DNA from: Candidatus Desulfofervidaceae bacterium
GTDB lineage: Bacteria; Desulfobacterota; Desulfofervidia; Desulfofervidales; Desulfofervidaceae
Direction of reading: 5' to 3'
Assembly: GCA_027038965.1 (NCBI GenBank)
Contig: JALWFG010000008.1
Span: 1-64,000, forward strand
DNA: 64,000 nt
Under the pieces are notes generated by a model, which was not told the DNA's origin, made no database searches, and was given only the letters and a program-made list of their open reading frames with translations. Shown piece after piece: positions 1-6,885 of this stretch. Positions within the stretch are counted from its first letter, which is position 1. The number at the start of each line of letters is the position of its first letter. A program made the translations under genes and the position numbers.

Positions 1-146
1 AGGTGGCCGCGGCTGGAGGCATCAATGAGACAAACATTGCCGATTATGCGGCCACAGGTGTGGATTTGATTGTTTTAAGTTGTGCCTATTTTGGAAAACC
101 AGCAGATATTAAAGTAAGTTTAATGCCTTTGAAAGGGGAACAATAA
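1..146 (+). CDS. modD: ModD-like protein, C-terminal end (partial)
   Basis: The last 48 codons of a gene that enters from the left edge; reading frame from base 3, stop TAA at 144-146. The peptide contains GGINETNIADYAATGVD and ends with GKPADIKV, the C-terminal signature of ModD, a paralogue of quinolinate phosphoribosyltransferase (NadC) that is found with molybdate transport genes. Its exact reaction is not established. The stop overlaps the start of the next gene (TAATG), so it is probably co-transcribed and translationally coupled with the transporter downstream. NadC itself is the alternative, but the transporter context favours ModD. Confidence 0.75.
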   Translation, partial: VAAAGGINETNIADYAATGVDLIVLSCAYFGKPADIKVSLMPLKGEQ

Positions 147-952
147 TGAAAAAGTCTTTTGTATTTTTCCTCTTAGCCACATTGTGCCTTGGTTTAATCG
201 GTTTGACTAGTTGTGAAAAGAGGGAAAAGACCGCCAGGGAGAAAAGTCAGACCCTTATGGTCTGTTCCGGAGCAGGCCTTATGAAGCCCATGAATGAATT
301 GATTAAGCAGTTTGAACAAAAAACAGGGGCAAAGATACAAGTGCACTATGGAGGGAGTGCTGAAATTTTTGGCATTTTACAAACCACCTGCGGCTGCGAT
401 GTATTCATCCCTGGGGCATACAAATACACCCAAGACGCATTAAAAAAAGGTTATCTTGTTGAAAAGACTGTCAAAAAAGTAACCCTGCATATACCCATTA
501 TTATCGTGCCAGGGAATAATCTCAAACATATTCAGGCCTTGGAAGACCTTGCCAGACCTGGTGTAAAACTCGTTTTAGGGGATCCTAAGGCAACTGCCAT
601 TGGAAAGGTGGCCAAAAAGATTTTAGAAACCAACGGGTTATGGCAAAAAGTCAAGGAAAATGTCCTTACCTTTACCCCTACAGTTAACCAACTCCTTATC
701 TATATCGCCACTGGTCAGGCAGATGCCGCCATTGTCTGGGAGGATATGACTTCCTGGGCACAGGCAAAAGGCAAGATTAAGGTAGTGCCTATTTCGGCCA
801 AACAGAATATTATCAAAACCATCCCTACGGCCGTAACTATCTGTGCTAAAAGGCATGGTGTTGTTGATCTGGCCCGGTCCTTTAATGACTTTATTACCAC
901 CCCTCAGAGCCTTGCTGTTTGGGAAAAATGGGGGTTTAAACCGTGCAGATAA
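146..952 (+). CDS. modA: Molybdate/tungstate ABC transporter substrate-binding lipoprotein (ModA/WtpA-like)
   Basis: Binding protein of 268 residues that captures an oxyanion outside the cytoplasmic membrane. A lipoprotein signal peptide ends in the lipobox LTSC, with Cys23 as the lipidated residue. The mature part begins LMVCSGAGLMKPMNELIKQF, the typical opening of ModA-family type II binding proteins, and contains GSAEIFGIL and later GQADAAIVWED, segments that line the anion site in the family. It is first of three overlapping transporter genes and follows a modD end, which supports molybdate or tungstate as substrate; the sequence alone does not separate the two. The ATG overlaps the modD stop. 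Confidence 0.85.
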   Translation: MKKSFVFFLLATLCLGLIGLTSCEKREKTAREKSQTLMVCSGAGLMKPMNELIKQFEQKTGAKIQVHYGGSAEIFGILQTTCGCDVFIPGAYKYTQDALKKGYLVEKTVKKVTLHIPIIIVPGNNLKHIQALEDLARPGVKLVLGDPKATAIGKVAKKILETNGLWQKVKENVLTFTPTVNQLLIYIATGQADAAIVWEDMTSWAQAKGKIKVVPISAKQNIIKTIPTAVTICAKRHGVVDLARSFNDFITTPQSLAVWEKWGFKPCR

Positions 953-1725
953 GGTTTAAAGACATCTGCCTTGTCATTTCCGTTCTTTTCACCTTAATTT
1001 TATTCATTGCCATTTCTTCTTTGTTTGTAGTGCCCAAGCCCCATGATGTAATAACGGCCCTAACATCCCCTGAAATGATTTACTCTCTGAAGCTTTCTCT
1101 CATTACGGCCTTCATTGCCACCACATGTGCCATGTTGATAGCCATCCCTATAGGTTATGCCTTGTCCAGAGGCTCTTTTAGAGGCAAAAAGATTGTGAAA
1201 TCTATCGTTGATTTGCCAATGGCCTTTCCAGAATTGGTGCTCGGACTGGCTTTGCTCTTGCTGTTTGGAAATACGGCCATTGGAAAAATTATTGAAACAA
1301 TGGGTATAAAGGTTGTCTTTACAAAGACCGGCATTGTTGTGGCCCAATTTTTTACAGGACTGCCTTATGCCGTACGTATTATTTGTTCTACCTTTAATAG
1401 CATCAACCCCAGATACGAATTGGTCTCAAGGAGTCTGGGCTATGGAGAATTTGAGACCTTTAAGAATGTTACCCTGCCTCTGGCCAAAAATGGCATTTTT
1501 GCCTCTACCATCATTACTTTTGCCAGATGTGTCGGAGCCTTTGGAGCAGTTTTGATTCTGGCAGGGGGGTCTTACATGAAAACCGAGATTTTACCCATCA
1601 CCCTTTATCTCAACATTTCTTATGGGAACATCGGTATGGCTATAAGCAGTGGCATTGTGCTGATATTGGTTTCTTTCCTTGCTATTGCCATCTTTGAGTG
1701 GTTTGAGAGGGACAATGTTTATTAA
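943..1725 (+). CDS. modB: Molybdate/tungstate ABC transporter permease (ModB/WtpB-like)
   Basis: Membrane permease of 260 residues with about six hydrophobic segments. The cytoplasmic EAA loop that docks to the ATPase is visible as SRSLGYGEFETFKNVTLPLA near residues 162-181. Proposed start is GTG at 943, inside the last codons of the binding-protein gene; the protein then begins MQIRFKDICLVIS. The 10-base overlap upstream and the 11-base overlap with the ATPase gene downstream indicate tight translational coupling. Together the three genes form a complete importer. Confidence 0.85.
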   Translation: MQIRFKDICLVISVLFTLILFIAISSLFVVPKPHDVITALTSPEMIYSLKLSLITAFIATTCAMLIAIPIGYALSRGSFRGKKIVKSIVDLPMAFPELVLGLALLLLFGNTAIGKIIETMGIKVVFTKTGIVVAQFFTGLPYAVRIICSTFNSINPRYELVSRSLGYGEFETFKNVTLPLAKNGIFASTIITFARCVGAFGAVLILAGGSYMKTEILPITLYLNISYGNIGMAISSGIVLILVSFLAIAIFEWFERDNVY

Positions 1726-2821
1726 AATCGCTCATCTAAGTATAGACTTAAAGGACTTTCAGTTAAGGGATGTCAATCTTGATATAGAAAAGGGAGATTA
1801 TGTTGTTATCATTGGTCCTACAGGAAGTGGCAAATCAGTTATCCTTGAAACCATTGCTGGGTTTTACACACCTGAAACAGGAAAAATAATTTTAGAAGGT
1901 CAGGATATTACCTATTTCCCCCCAGAAAAAAGAAATATGAGTATTGTGTATCAAGATTATATGCTTTTTCCTCACATGACGATCTATGAAAATATTGCCT
2001 ATGGTTTAAAAAAGACTTTTGATAAAGGCTGTATAGAAAAGGAGGTTAAGCACATCGCCCGCCTATTGAAAATAGAACACCTCTTGCATCGTTTCCCAGG
2101 CACTCTGAGTGGAGGAGAGGCCCAGCGCACGGCCATCGCTAGGGCACTAGTGGTAAAACCACGGCTCCTTTTGATGGATGAGCCCTTTAGTGCCCTTGAT
2201 GTAAAAACCAAAAAAGAATTAAGACAGCTTGTTAAAACCGCCCTCAAAGAGTATCAAACCACTACCGTTCATGTCACTCATGACTTAGACGATGTCTGGC
2301 ATCTGGCCACAAAGGTGGTAATAATGCGCCATGGCAAGGTGTTGCAAGTAGGTCCTCCAGAACACATATTTGCAAATCCCACCGATAACTTTGTAGCCGA
2401 CTTTATGGGAGCAAATACATTTAAAGGCAAAATCATCGGAGAGGAAAATGGTCTTAGCCTCTTAAAGCTCGCAGAAGGTATCAAACTTTACTCCAAAGAC
2501 CAAGGCCCCATAGGACAAGAGGCAATTGTGGCTATAAGACCTGAACACATTCTTATCTCACCTAAATCTTCCTTTAGTCATGTGTCCAATGTCTTTTGTG
2601 GCCGGATTATAAATACAAAGGTACAGGGACACCTTGTGTGGTTAACACTAGATATAGAGGGACTTTATCTCAAGGCCCTCCTTACCCCTAATGCCTATGA
2701 ATTGATGGGATTAAATGAAAGGGGAAGGGTATTTGTCACTATAAAAAGCAGCCATGTGAAGATCATATCCTCTAGCCGTAAAGACAAGGGTGAATTCTTC
2801 AGACGGCAAGAGAACAGGTAA
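1715..2821 (+). CDS. modC: Molybdate/tungstate ABC transporter ATPase (ModC/WtpC-like)
   Basis: ATPase of 368 residues that powers the importer. Walker A GPTGSGKS is at residues 34-41, the Q-loop Gln at 80, the signature LSGGEAQR at 131-138, Walker B LLLMDEP around 151-157 and the switch His at 189. A C-terminal TOBE-type region (about 250-365) includes AIRPEHILIS. The start is placed at ATG 1715, which overlaps the permease gene and gives the usual N-terminus MFIKIAHLSI; a longer reading from 1679 would add a nonconserved extension. Last gene of the transporter operon; no clear terminator follows before the CRISPR leader. Confidence 0.85.
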   Translation: MFIKIAHLSIDLKDFQLRDVNLDIEKGDYVVIIGPTGSGKSVILETIAGFYTPETGKIILEGQDITYFPPEKRNMSIVYQDYMLFPHMTIYENIAYGLKKTFDKGCIEKEVKHIARLLKIEHLLHRFPGTLSGGEAQRTAIARALVVKPRLLLMDEPFSALDVKTKKELRQLVKTALKEYQTTTVHVTHDLDDVWHLATKVVIMRHGKVLQVGPPEHIFANPTDNFVADFMGANTFKGKIIGEENGLSLLKLAEGIKLYSKDQGPIGQEAIVAIRPEHILISPKSSFSHVSNVFCGRIINTKVQGHLVWLTLDIEGLYLKALLTPNAYELMGLNERGRVFVTIKSSHVKIISSSRKDKGEFFRRQENR

Positions 2822-3152
2822 GGTTGCAGCCCGCCTCAAAAAAATACTTGCCTTTTGCCCTCAAAATATGTTATAAAAGAATTACGGTGTAGCTCTTTGG
2901 AAAATCGGATTTGGGAAGACAAGCGAGATGCCTTTAAAGGTAACAGTTTAGAATAATTCTAAAAACGGGAACCTCACCCCTTCACCTAAGTGCCCAAAAA
3001 ATCATAGCGGTTCCCGCAGAGAAATTTACTTGGATTTTGGGTTGCTTGCGATTTTTAACAAAAATGTAAGGTGCAAAAAAGGGGGGTTAAAGAAGAGGTC
3101 TCCGAAAGTGACCTTTTAACTGCCCAAAAAATCGAAATAAAAAGTGGGTGCT
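2822..3152 (+). promoter_or_regulatory. CRISPR leader region with possible promoter and inverted repeat
   Basis: No gene is seen in this 331-bp AT-rich stretch before the first CRISPR repeat. It holds a possible promoter (TTGCCT at 2848-2853, 18 bases, TATAAA at 2872-2877), a short hairpin TTTAGAA/TTCTAAA (2947-2963), an 8-bp inverted repeat CGGGAACC (2966-2973) / GGTTCCCG (3009-3016), and two copies of TGCCCAAAAAATC (2991-3003 and 3121-3133), the second ending 19 bases before repeat 1. Its position upstream of the best-conserved repeats is what a leader should have. Function is inferred from position only. Confidence 0.5.
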
Positions 3153-3594
3153 GTTGGAAAACATGACCCGATTCGAGGGGATTGCGACTTTCGCCAAACG
3201 CATCTTTCTTATTTGCTATGCGAAACAACTTATGTTGGAAAACATGACCCGATTCGAGGGGATTGCGACTTTCATTCCTACCAGAACACACCACACGGGT
3301 GTGCTCTGGTTGGAAAACATGACCCGATTCGAGGGGATTGCGACCTGAGCCCACGCTGGCATTTTAGTGCTTGGGTCAAGTTGGAAAACATGACCCGATT
3401 CGAGGGGATTGCGACACACCCACGGTTGGGAACATACACTTTGCATGTTTCCATATTGAAGTTGGAAAACCTTGACCCGACTTGAGGGGATTGCGACCTG
3501 ATTCGGCCAGTTCCACCGCCTTCTGTGCAGCGGGGCAATACTGCACTTAGAAACCTTGACCCGCTTTGAGGGGATTGCGACTACTCCGTTACAT

Positions 3595-3614
3595 GTCGGC
3601 GTAACCATGATGAT
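3595..3614 (+). repeat. 20-bp direct duplication, left copy
   Basis: GTCGGCGTAACCATGATGAT occurs here and again, identically, at 4343-4362. The bases on either side differ, so the match is exactly 20 bp. The two copies flank the toxin-antitoxin insertion in the CRISPR array and look like a target-site or microhomology duplication. Confidence 0.9.
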
Positions 3615-3668
3615 AGCGGGTTGAAGGAATAAGGGTGGACCTATTGGACAGAAAAACACCAGGAGTGT

Positions 3669-3938
3669 TTAGTAATGATAACGACAGGATAAAATTCTGA
3701 TTTTGTCTTTTAGGACCTGATATACCAACCGATGTTCTTTATCTATACGCCTTGATCAGGCGCCGGTGAGTTCGTGTTTCAAAGGTTCAGGCTTGCCTAT
3801 TCCCCCAAAGGGGTCTTTTAAAGTAGCCTTAATGAGCTTGGCAATTTTTAGAGCGGTCTTTCGGTCTTTTTCTATCCACCAGACGAAATCTTCAAAACCA
3901 TAGGGATCAAATTCCAAACTTCTCTCGGATGGCCTCAT
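3669..3938 (-). pseudogene. YoeB/Txe-type toxin gene interrupted by an in-frame TGA
   Basis: Read from ATG 3938 the frame encodes LEFDPYGFEDFVWW, KIAKLIKATLKDPF and GKPEPLKHELTGA, the conserved first two thirds of YoeB-type ribosome-dependent mRNA endonucleases. It then meets TGA at 3756-3758. The same frame continues with SRRIDKEHRLVYQVL and ends SCRYHY before TAA at 3669-3671, which is the rest of the family including the catalytic Glu/Arg/His-Tyr region. The family has Trp (TGG) just before SRR, so a single TGG to TGA change explains the stop. The gene overlaps the end of the antitoxin gene by 32 bases. The true start could be a TTG shortly downstream of 3938, at the codon before EFDPYGF. 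Confidence 0.8.
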
Positions 3939-4215
3939 AAGGTATACCTTCTTTCCGACTCATCGCTTCCAGCAATCTTTTTTTCATTACCTCACTGCCC
4001 ATGAGATAGCCGGTTTCTTCTTCTATTTCTTTTTCCACCTCTGCAACCCTCTTTCCATCCCTCACGGCCACAAATAAAACTGCAAGCTCATAATTGGAGG
4101 GATCCCATTCTAAAAGCTCCTTCAAAATAGAAAGAAGGGCTTCTCTAGGTAAAGCCACTTTGTTATCTTTTGTAAAGGTTACATCCAAACTTTTCATTGT
4201 ATTTGCTCTGATCAT
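3907..4215 (-). CDS. Antitoxin, YefM-like C-terminal region with unusual N-terminus
   Basis: A 102-residue acidic protein directly upstream of, and overlapping, the YoeB-like toxin gene. The segment ETGYLMGSEVMKKRLLEAMS (about residues 67-86) resembles the region of YefM antitoxins that leads into the toxin-binding tail (in E. coli YefM, ETAYLLRSPANARRL). The first 60 residues do not show the usual Phd/YefM DNA-binding pattern, so the N-terminal domain may be of another type. ATG 4215 follows GAGAGGGG at a good distance; a second ATG at 4197 is possible. Expected role: bind the toxin and repress its own promoter. With the toxin broken it may now have no partner. Confidence 0.65.
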   Translation of the reverse strand: MIRANTMKSLDVTFTKDNKVALPREALLSILKELLEWDPSNYELAVLFVAVRDGKRVAEVEKEIEEETGYLMGSEVMKKRLLEAMSRKEGIPYEAIREKFGI

Positions 4216-4236
4216 GATTATTCCCCTCTCTTTTTT

Positions 4237-4265
4237 AGTCTAACAGTTTTGGTTTCTTTTTTCAA
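4237..4265 (-). promoter_or_regulatory. Promoter of the toxin-antitoxin pair (predicted)
   Basis: Reading leftward: TTGAAA (4265-4260), 17 bases, TAGACT (4242-4237), about 20 bases before the antitoxin start, with the ribosome binding site GAGAGGGG between. The spacing is ideal but the -10 matches the consensus at only four of six positions. Confidence 0.4.
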
Positions 4266-4342
4266 CATTTTTTGGAGACCTCTAACAGCTTCTCTTTTGG
4301 TATCTGATATTGAATGCTTAACAAAGGCTCAAGCTTCTTAAG

Positions 4343-4362
4343 GTCGGCGTAACCATGATGAT
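4343..4362 (+). repeat. 20-bp direct duplication, right copy
   Basis: Identical to 3595-3614; marks the right boundary of the insertion in the CRISPR spacer. It lies 12 bases before CRISPR repeat 7. Confidence 0.9.
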
Positions 4363-4410
4363 CTGTGAAAGAACCTTAGAAACCTTGACCCGACTTGAGG
4401 GGATTGCGAC

Positions 4411-4623
4411 CGCAGGCCTAAAAGGCCTGAAGTAGTGCTTTTAGTCCTTAGTGCTTGGTCCTTAGTGTTAAGAAAAAACTTCCCCTGTATAACCTTTACA
4501 ACTTCTACAACTTCTACAACCTTTCCCTTTTGCCTTCGTTATTGTAAGCTTGATTTTATCAATTTGAATGTCTAAAAAAGAGAGGAGCAAATATTAAAAC
4601 TTGTCAAAGAGGAGGTGAAAACA
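4411..4623. other. Non-coding remnant with hairpin and short tandem repeats
   Basis: No gene is seen between the last CRISPR repeat and the small gene at 4624. A 7-bp hairpin CAGGCCT (4413-4419) / AGGCCTG (4423-4429) follows the last repeat. Short repeats occur: GTCCTTAGTG at 4444-4453 and 4458-4467, and the 9-bp unit TACAACTTC at 4497-4505 and 4506-4514. The frame of the next gene stays open back to a stop at 4573-4575. Confidence 0.5.
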
Positions 4624-4866
4624 ATGGCCCTGGTAATCAATCCTGAGAATAACCTTTATTTGAAGGAACTGGTTGAAAAGGGGAAAAGAGAGGGGATGAT
4701 AGAAGGGATAAGGAAAGGGATAGAAAAAGGGATAGAAAAAGGAATGCTTGAGGCCAAGAAAGGGGATGCCAGAAGGCTTTATTTTAAGCTCAAACTTTCG
4801 GCAGAACAGATCGCTGAGGTTTTGGACATTCCCCTGGAGCTAGTCAAGGAAGCCATTGAGGAATGA
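4624..4866 (+). CDS. Small coiled-coil protein, possible C-terminal remnant of an Rpn-type nuclease/transposase
   Basis: An 80-residue protein starting MALVINPENNLYLKELVEKG, with a charged heptad-like stretch GIRKGIEKGIEKG (about residues 30-42) and a C-terminal helix pair AEQIAEVLDIPLELVKEAIEE. Proteins of the Rpn/YhgA-like PD-(D/E)XK family often end like this, and the frame upstream (KREEQILKLVKEEVK) reads as coding until a stop at 4573, so this may be the surviving tail of a longer gene. ATG 4624 has a strong ribosome binding site (AGAGGAGG); an in-frame GTG at 4615 is the alternative. Function unknown. Confidence 0.45.
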   Translation: MALVINPENNLYLKELVEKGKREGMIEGIRKGIEKGIEKGMLEAKKGDARRLYFKLKLSAEQIAEVLDIPLELVKEAIEE

Positions 4867-4922
4867 TGCGTTTGCCCTTTTTCCCAAGCTACATGTATGG
4901 CTGAATTGGCTTAAGATGAAGT

Positions 4923-5021
4923 GGGCATGACATCAGTTGGAACGAAGAGATTGATTTAAGTGAGGCAGAACTCTGGATAAATGGAATATTAGTTGAACAA
5001 GCCGCTGAAGCTGAGCCTTAA
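4923..5021 (+). pseudogene. Short remnant resembling the end of a DUF2442-type protein
   Basis: An open frame without a start reads GHDISWNEEIDLSEAELWIN and ends with TAA at 5019-5021; a TGA lies immediately upstream at 4917-4919. The pattern 'G-h-x-h-x-W-x-E-x-I-D-L-S' recalls the C-terminal part of DUF2442 proteins, which often accompany toxin-antitoxin-like DUF4160 genes. The match is short. The rest of 4867-5191 (about 325 bp) shows no other gene. Confidence 0.25.
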
Positions 5022-5191
5022 ATTCGTTATGCTCGTTTAGGAGCTACTTAGTGCCCTGCACCTTAAGGAAAACAGAACAAACATTTACCCCTATTCTAAT
5101 TTTTTAAATCTTGTCTGTTCTAGATTATTTTTTTTGAATATTCTTATTTCCAAAATTGATTTTTGCCTGCAAGATGTGTTAAATAAAAGGT

Positions 5192-5971
5192 ATGTCTTGC
5201 CCCAAAATAGCTATTGGAAAAGAGCTTAGCGGGTGTAAAAATGTCATCACCTTAGGCATGAGGCCCAACTTTGAGGACTATACTCCCCAAGAACAAAGGT
5301 TAATCTATGAGGCAGAAACTATATATTTCCCGACCTTTTTTTATGCAGGTCTCTTTAAGACTATGGGAAAAAAGACATTCCCTAGCTATGAATGTTATCA
5401 ATACGCCTGTAATAAAATTAAACAAACCGCCCTTTTCAAGTTGCTTCAAATTCCCCATCCCAAAACTCGCACCTTTTATGGAGACAGACAAAAAAGGCAA
5501 ATTTTGAAATATTTCAAATATCCCTTTATTGCCAAAATTCCCAGAGGTTCGGCTCGAGGCAAAGGCGTTTTTTTAATCCGAAATGAGAGCGAATTGTCCA
5601 CCTACAATAAGATGACTCATGTAGCATATATCCAAGAATACTTTCCCTTAGAAAGGGATTTAAGGGTAGTGGTGATTAAAAATCAAGTCATCCTTGCTTA
5701 CTGGAAGGTAAAAAAGAGAGGAGAATATCGGTGTAATGTGGCTAGAGGGGCCACCATTGTCTTTGATGACATCCCTTCAGAGGCCATAGACCTGGCGTTA
5801 AAAGTCAGTCAGCAGTGTAATTTAGACAATGTAGGAATTGATATCTGTTTTTATAATGGTAGGTATTATGTGCTTGAAGCCAATATGAAATATGGTCTTA
5901 AGGCATTTGCTCTGGCAGGCATTGATTATAAAAAAATGCTTTCCCAGATGATAGAAGATGGGATTTTATAA
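5192..5971 (+). CDS. RimK-like ATP-grasp protein
   Basis: 259 residues of the ATP-grasp fold. Visible features: Lys115 in FIAKIPRGS and the glycine-rich loop GSARGKGVF (119-127) for ATP phosphates, the hinge region YIQEYFPLERDLRVVVI (147-162), an Arg/Asn pair in YRCNVARGA (179-187), and the metal-binding triad Asp217, Glu229 and Asn231 in VGIDICFYNGRYYVLEANMK. RimK-like ligases join a carboxylate to an amine, often an amino acid to a peptide; the substrate here cannot be told. The stop overlaps the start of a radical SAM gene (TAATG), so the two proteins probably act in one pathway. The ribosome binding site (AAAGG) sits unusually close to ATG 5192. Confidence 0.75.
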   Translation: MSCPKIAIGKELSGCKNVITLGMRPNFEDYTPQEQRLIYEAETIYFPTFFYAGLFKTMGKKTFPSYECYQYACNKIKQTALFKLLQIPHPKTRTFYGDRQKRQILKYFKYPFIAKIPRGSARGKGVFLIRNESELSTYNKMTHVAYIQEYFPLERDLRVVVIKNQVILAYWKVKKRGEYRCNVARGATIVFDDIPSEAIDLALKVSQQCNLDNVGIDICFYNGRYYVLEANMKYGLKAFALAGIDYKKMLSQMIEDGIL

Positions 5972-6885
5972 TGCGTTATATTCCTAAATACGTTCAGGCA
6001 TACGAAACCGGGGTGTTAGATGAAAGGATTGTCCAGGCCTATTCTATCTTAGAAAAGTGCACTTTATGCCCTAGAGAATGCAAGGTAAACCGAATAAAGG
6101 GACAAAAGGGTATATGTAAAACTGGGGCCAAGGCCATCATTGATAGCTATTTCCCCCACTTTGGGGAAGAGGCGCCCTTAGTAGGCCAATACGGGTCAGG
6201 GACTATCTTTGTTTCTTATTGCAATCTATTATGCATTTATTGTCAAAACTATGAAATCAGCCATTTGGGTATAGGTCGAGAAGTAACCTGTGAAGAAATC
6301 GCCCAAATGATGCTTTCTTTACAGGTTCAAGGTTGCCATAATATCAATATTGTCACTCCAACTCATATAGTCCCTCAACTTTTGGTAGCCTTAAAAACAG
6401 CCGTGGAGAAGGGGCTTTCTATTCCTCTGGTTTATAACACAAGTGGATATGAAAAACTAGAAACTATAAAATTATTAGATGGCATCGTTGACATTTATAT
6501 GCCTGATTTTAAATATTGGGATTCAGAAGTAGCCCAAAAATATTCTTCTGCCCCAGACTATCCTCAAAGGGCCAAGGAAGCCTTAAAGGAAATGTATCGT
6601 CAAGTTGGAGACCTTTATATCAATGAGCTAGGATTAGCCGAATATGGATTGCTAGTCCGGCATTTGGTGTTACCAAATGGTCTAGCAGGCACAAAGGAAA
6701 TAATGGAATTCATTGCCACTAAAATCTCTCCTAATACCTTTGTCAACATCATGTCCCAATATCGCCCCTGTGGTGAAGCCTATAAAGATCCGCTTATAAA
6801 TCGTCCTATTACTATGGAAGAATATGAAGAAGCTATTGAAGCAGCTAGGAAGGCTGGCTTAAAGCGTCTCTACAGGCAATTCTAG
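5971..6885 (+). CDS. Radical SAM protein, PflX/pyruvate-formate-lyase-activase-like
   Basis: 304 residues. The radical SAM cluster motif CNLLCIYCQN supplies Cys84, Cys88 and Cys91 for a [4Fe-4S] cluster that splits S-adenosylmethionine. Before it, Cys30, Cys33, Cys37 and Cys49 (CTLCPRECKVN...GICK) form the N-terminal cysteine set typical of the PflX family (COG1313), whose reaction is not established. YNTSGYEKLETIKLL and VDIYMPDFKYW are further family landmarks. Translationally coupled to the ATP-grasp gene. AMMECR1/Memo partners often found with such proteins are not seen here. Its end overlaps the convergent PilZ gene by 27 bases. Confidence 0.8.
   Translation: MRYIPKYVQAYETGVLDERIVQAYSILEKCTLCPRECKVNRIKGQKGICKTGAKAIIDSYFPHFGEEAPLVGQYGSGTIFVSYCNLLCIYCQNYEISHLGIGREVTCEEIAQMMLSLQVQGCHNINIVTPTHIVPQLLVALKTAVEKGLSIPLVYNTSGYEKLETIKLLDGIVDIYMPDFKYWDSEVAQKYSSAPDYPQRAKEALKEMYRQVGDLYINELGLAEYGLLVRHLVLPNGLAGTKEIMEFIATKISPNTFVNIMSQYRPCGEAYKDPLINRPITMEEYEEAIEAARKAGLKRLYRQF

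Larger units (their letters stand above)
3615..4362. mobile_element. 748-bp insertion carrying a toxin-antitoxin pair, inside a CRISPR spacer
   Basis: The segment between the two 20-bp copies, plus one copy, interrupts the DNA between CRISPR repeats 6 and 7. Removing it joins 3582-3614 (33 nt) to 4363-4374 (12 nt), a spacer of 45 nt, the same length as spacers 1 and 4. The insert contains only an antitoxin gene and a broken toxin gene, both on the minus strand, with their own promoter. No transposase and no clear terminal inverted repeats were found, so the mechanism of entry is unknown. Insertion after the array was built is inference but is well supported by the length arithmetic. Confidence 0.7.
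3153..4410 (+). CRISPR. Orphan CRISPR array, seven 36-37 nt repeats, one spacer split by an insertion
   Basis: Repeats lie at 3153-3188, 3234-3269, 3309-3344 and 3380-3415 (identical, 36 nt, beginning GTTGGAAAAC and ending GGGGATTGCGAC), then degenerate copies at 3461-3497, 3546-3581 and 4375-4410. Spacers are 45, 39, 35, 45 and 48 nt; the sixth is interrupted (see the insertion at 3615-4362) and would be 45 nt when closed. The repeat end ATTGCGAC equals the 8-nt crRNA handle known from Thermus arrays, which with decay at the right end sets the orientation: leader left, transcription rightward. No cas gene occurs in the window, so processing and interference would depend on loci elsewhere, or the array is a relic. 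Confidence 0.93.

Noticed and set aside
3055-3659. Several open frames across the CRISPR array encoding repeated peptides such as NMTRFEGIAT or ESGHVFQ
   Set aside because: They are translations of the repeats in various frames, not genes; array structure explains them fully.
3756-3758. TGA in the toxin as a selenocysteine codon
   Set aside because: The family has Trp there and no selenocysteine-insertion hairpin was seen; a nonsense mutation or sequencing error is simpler.
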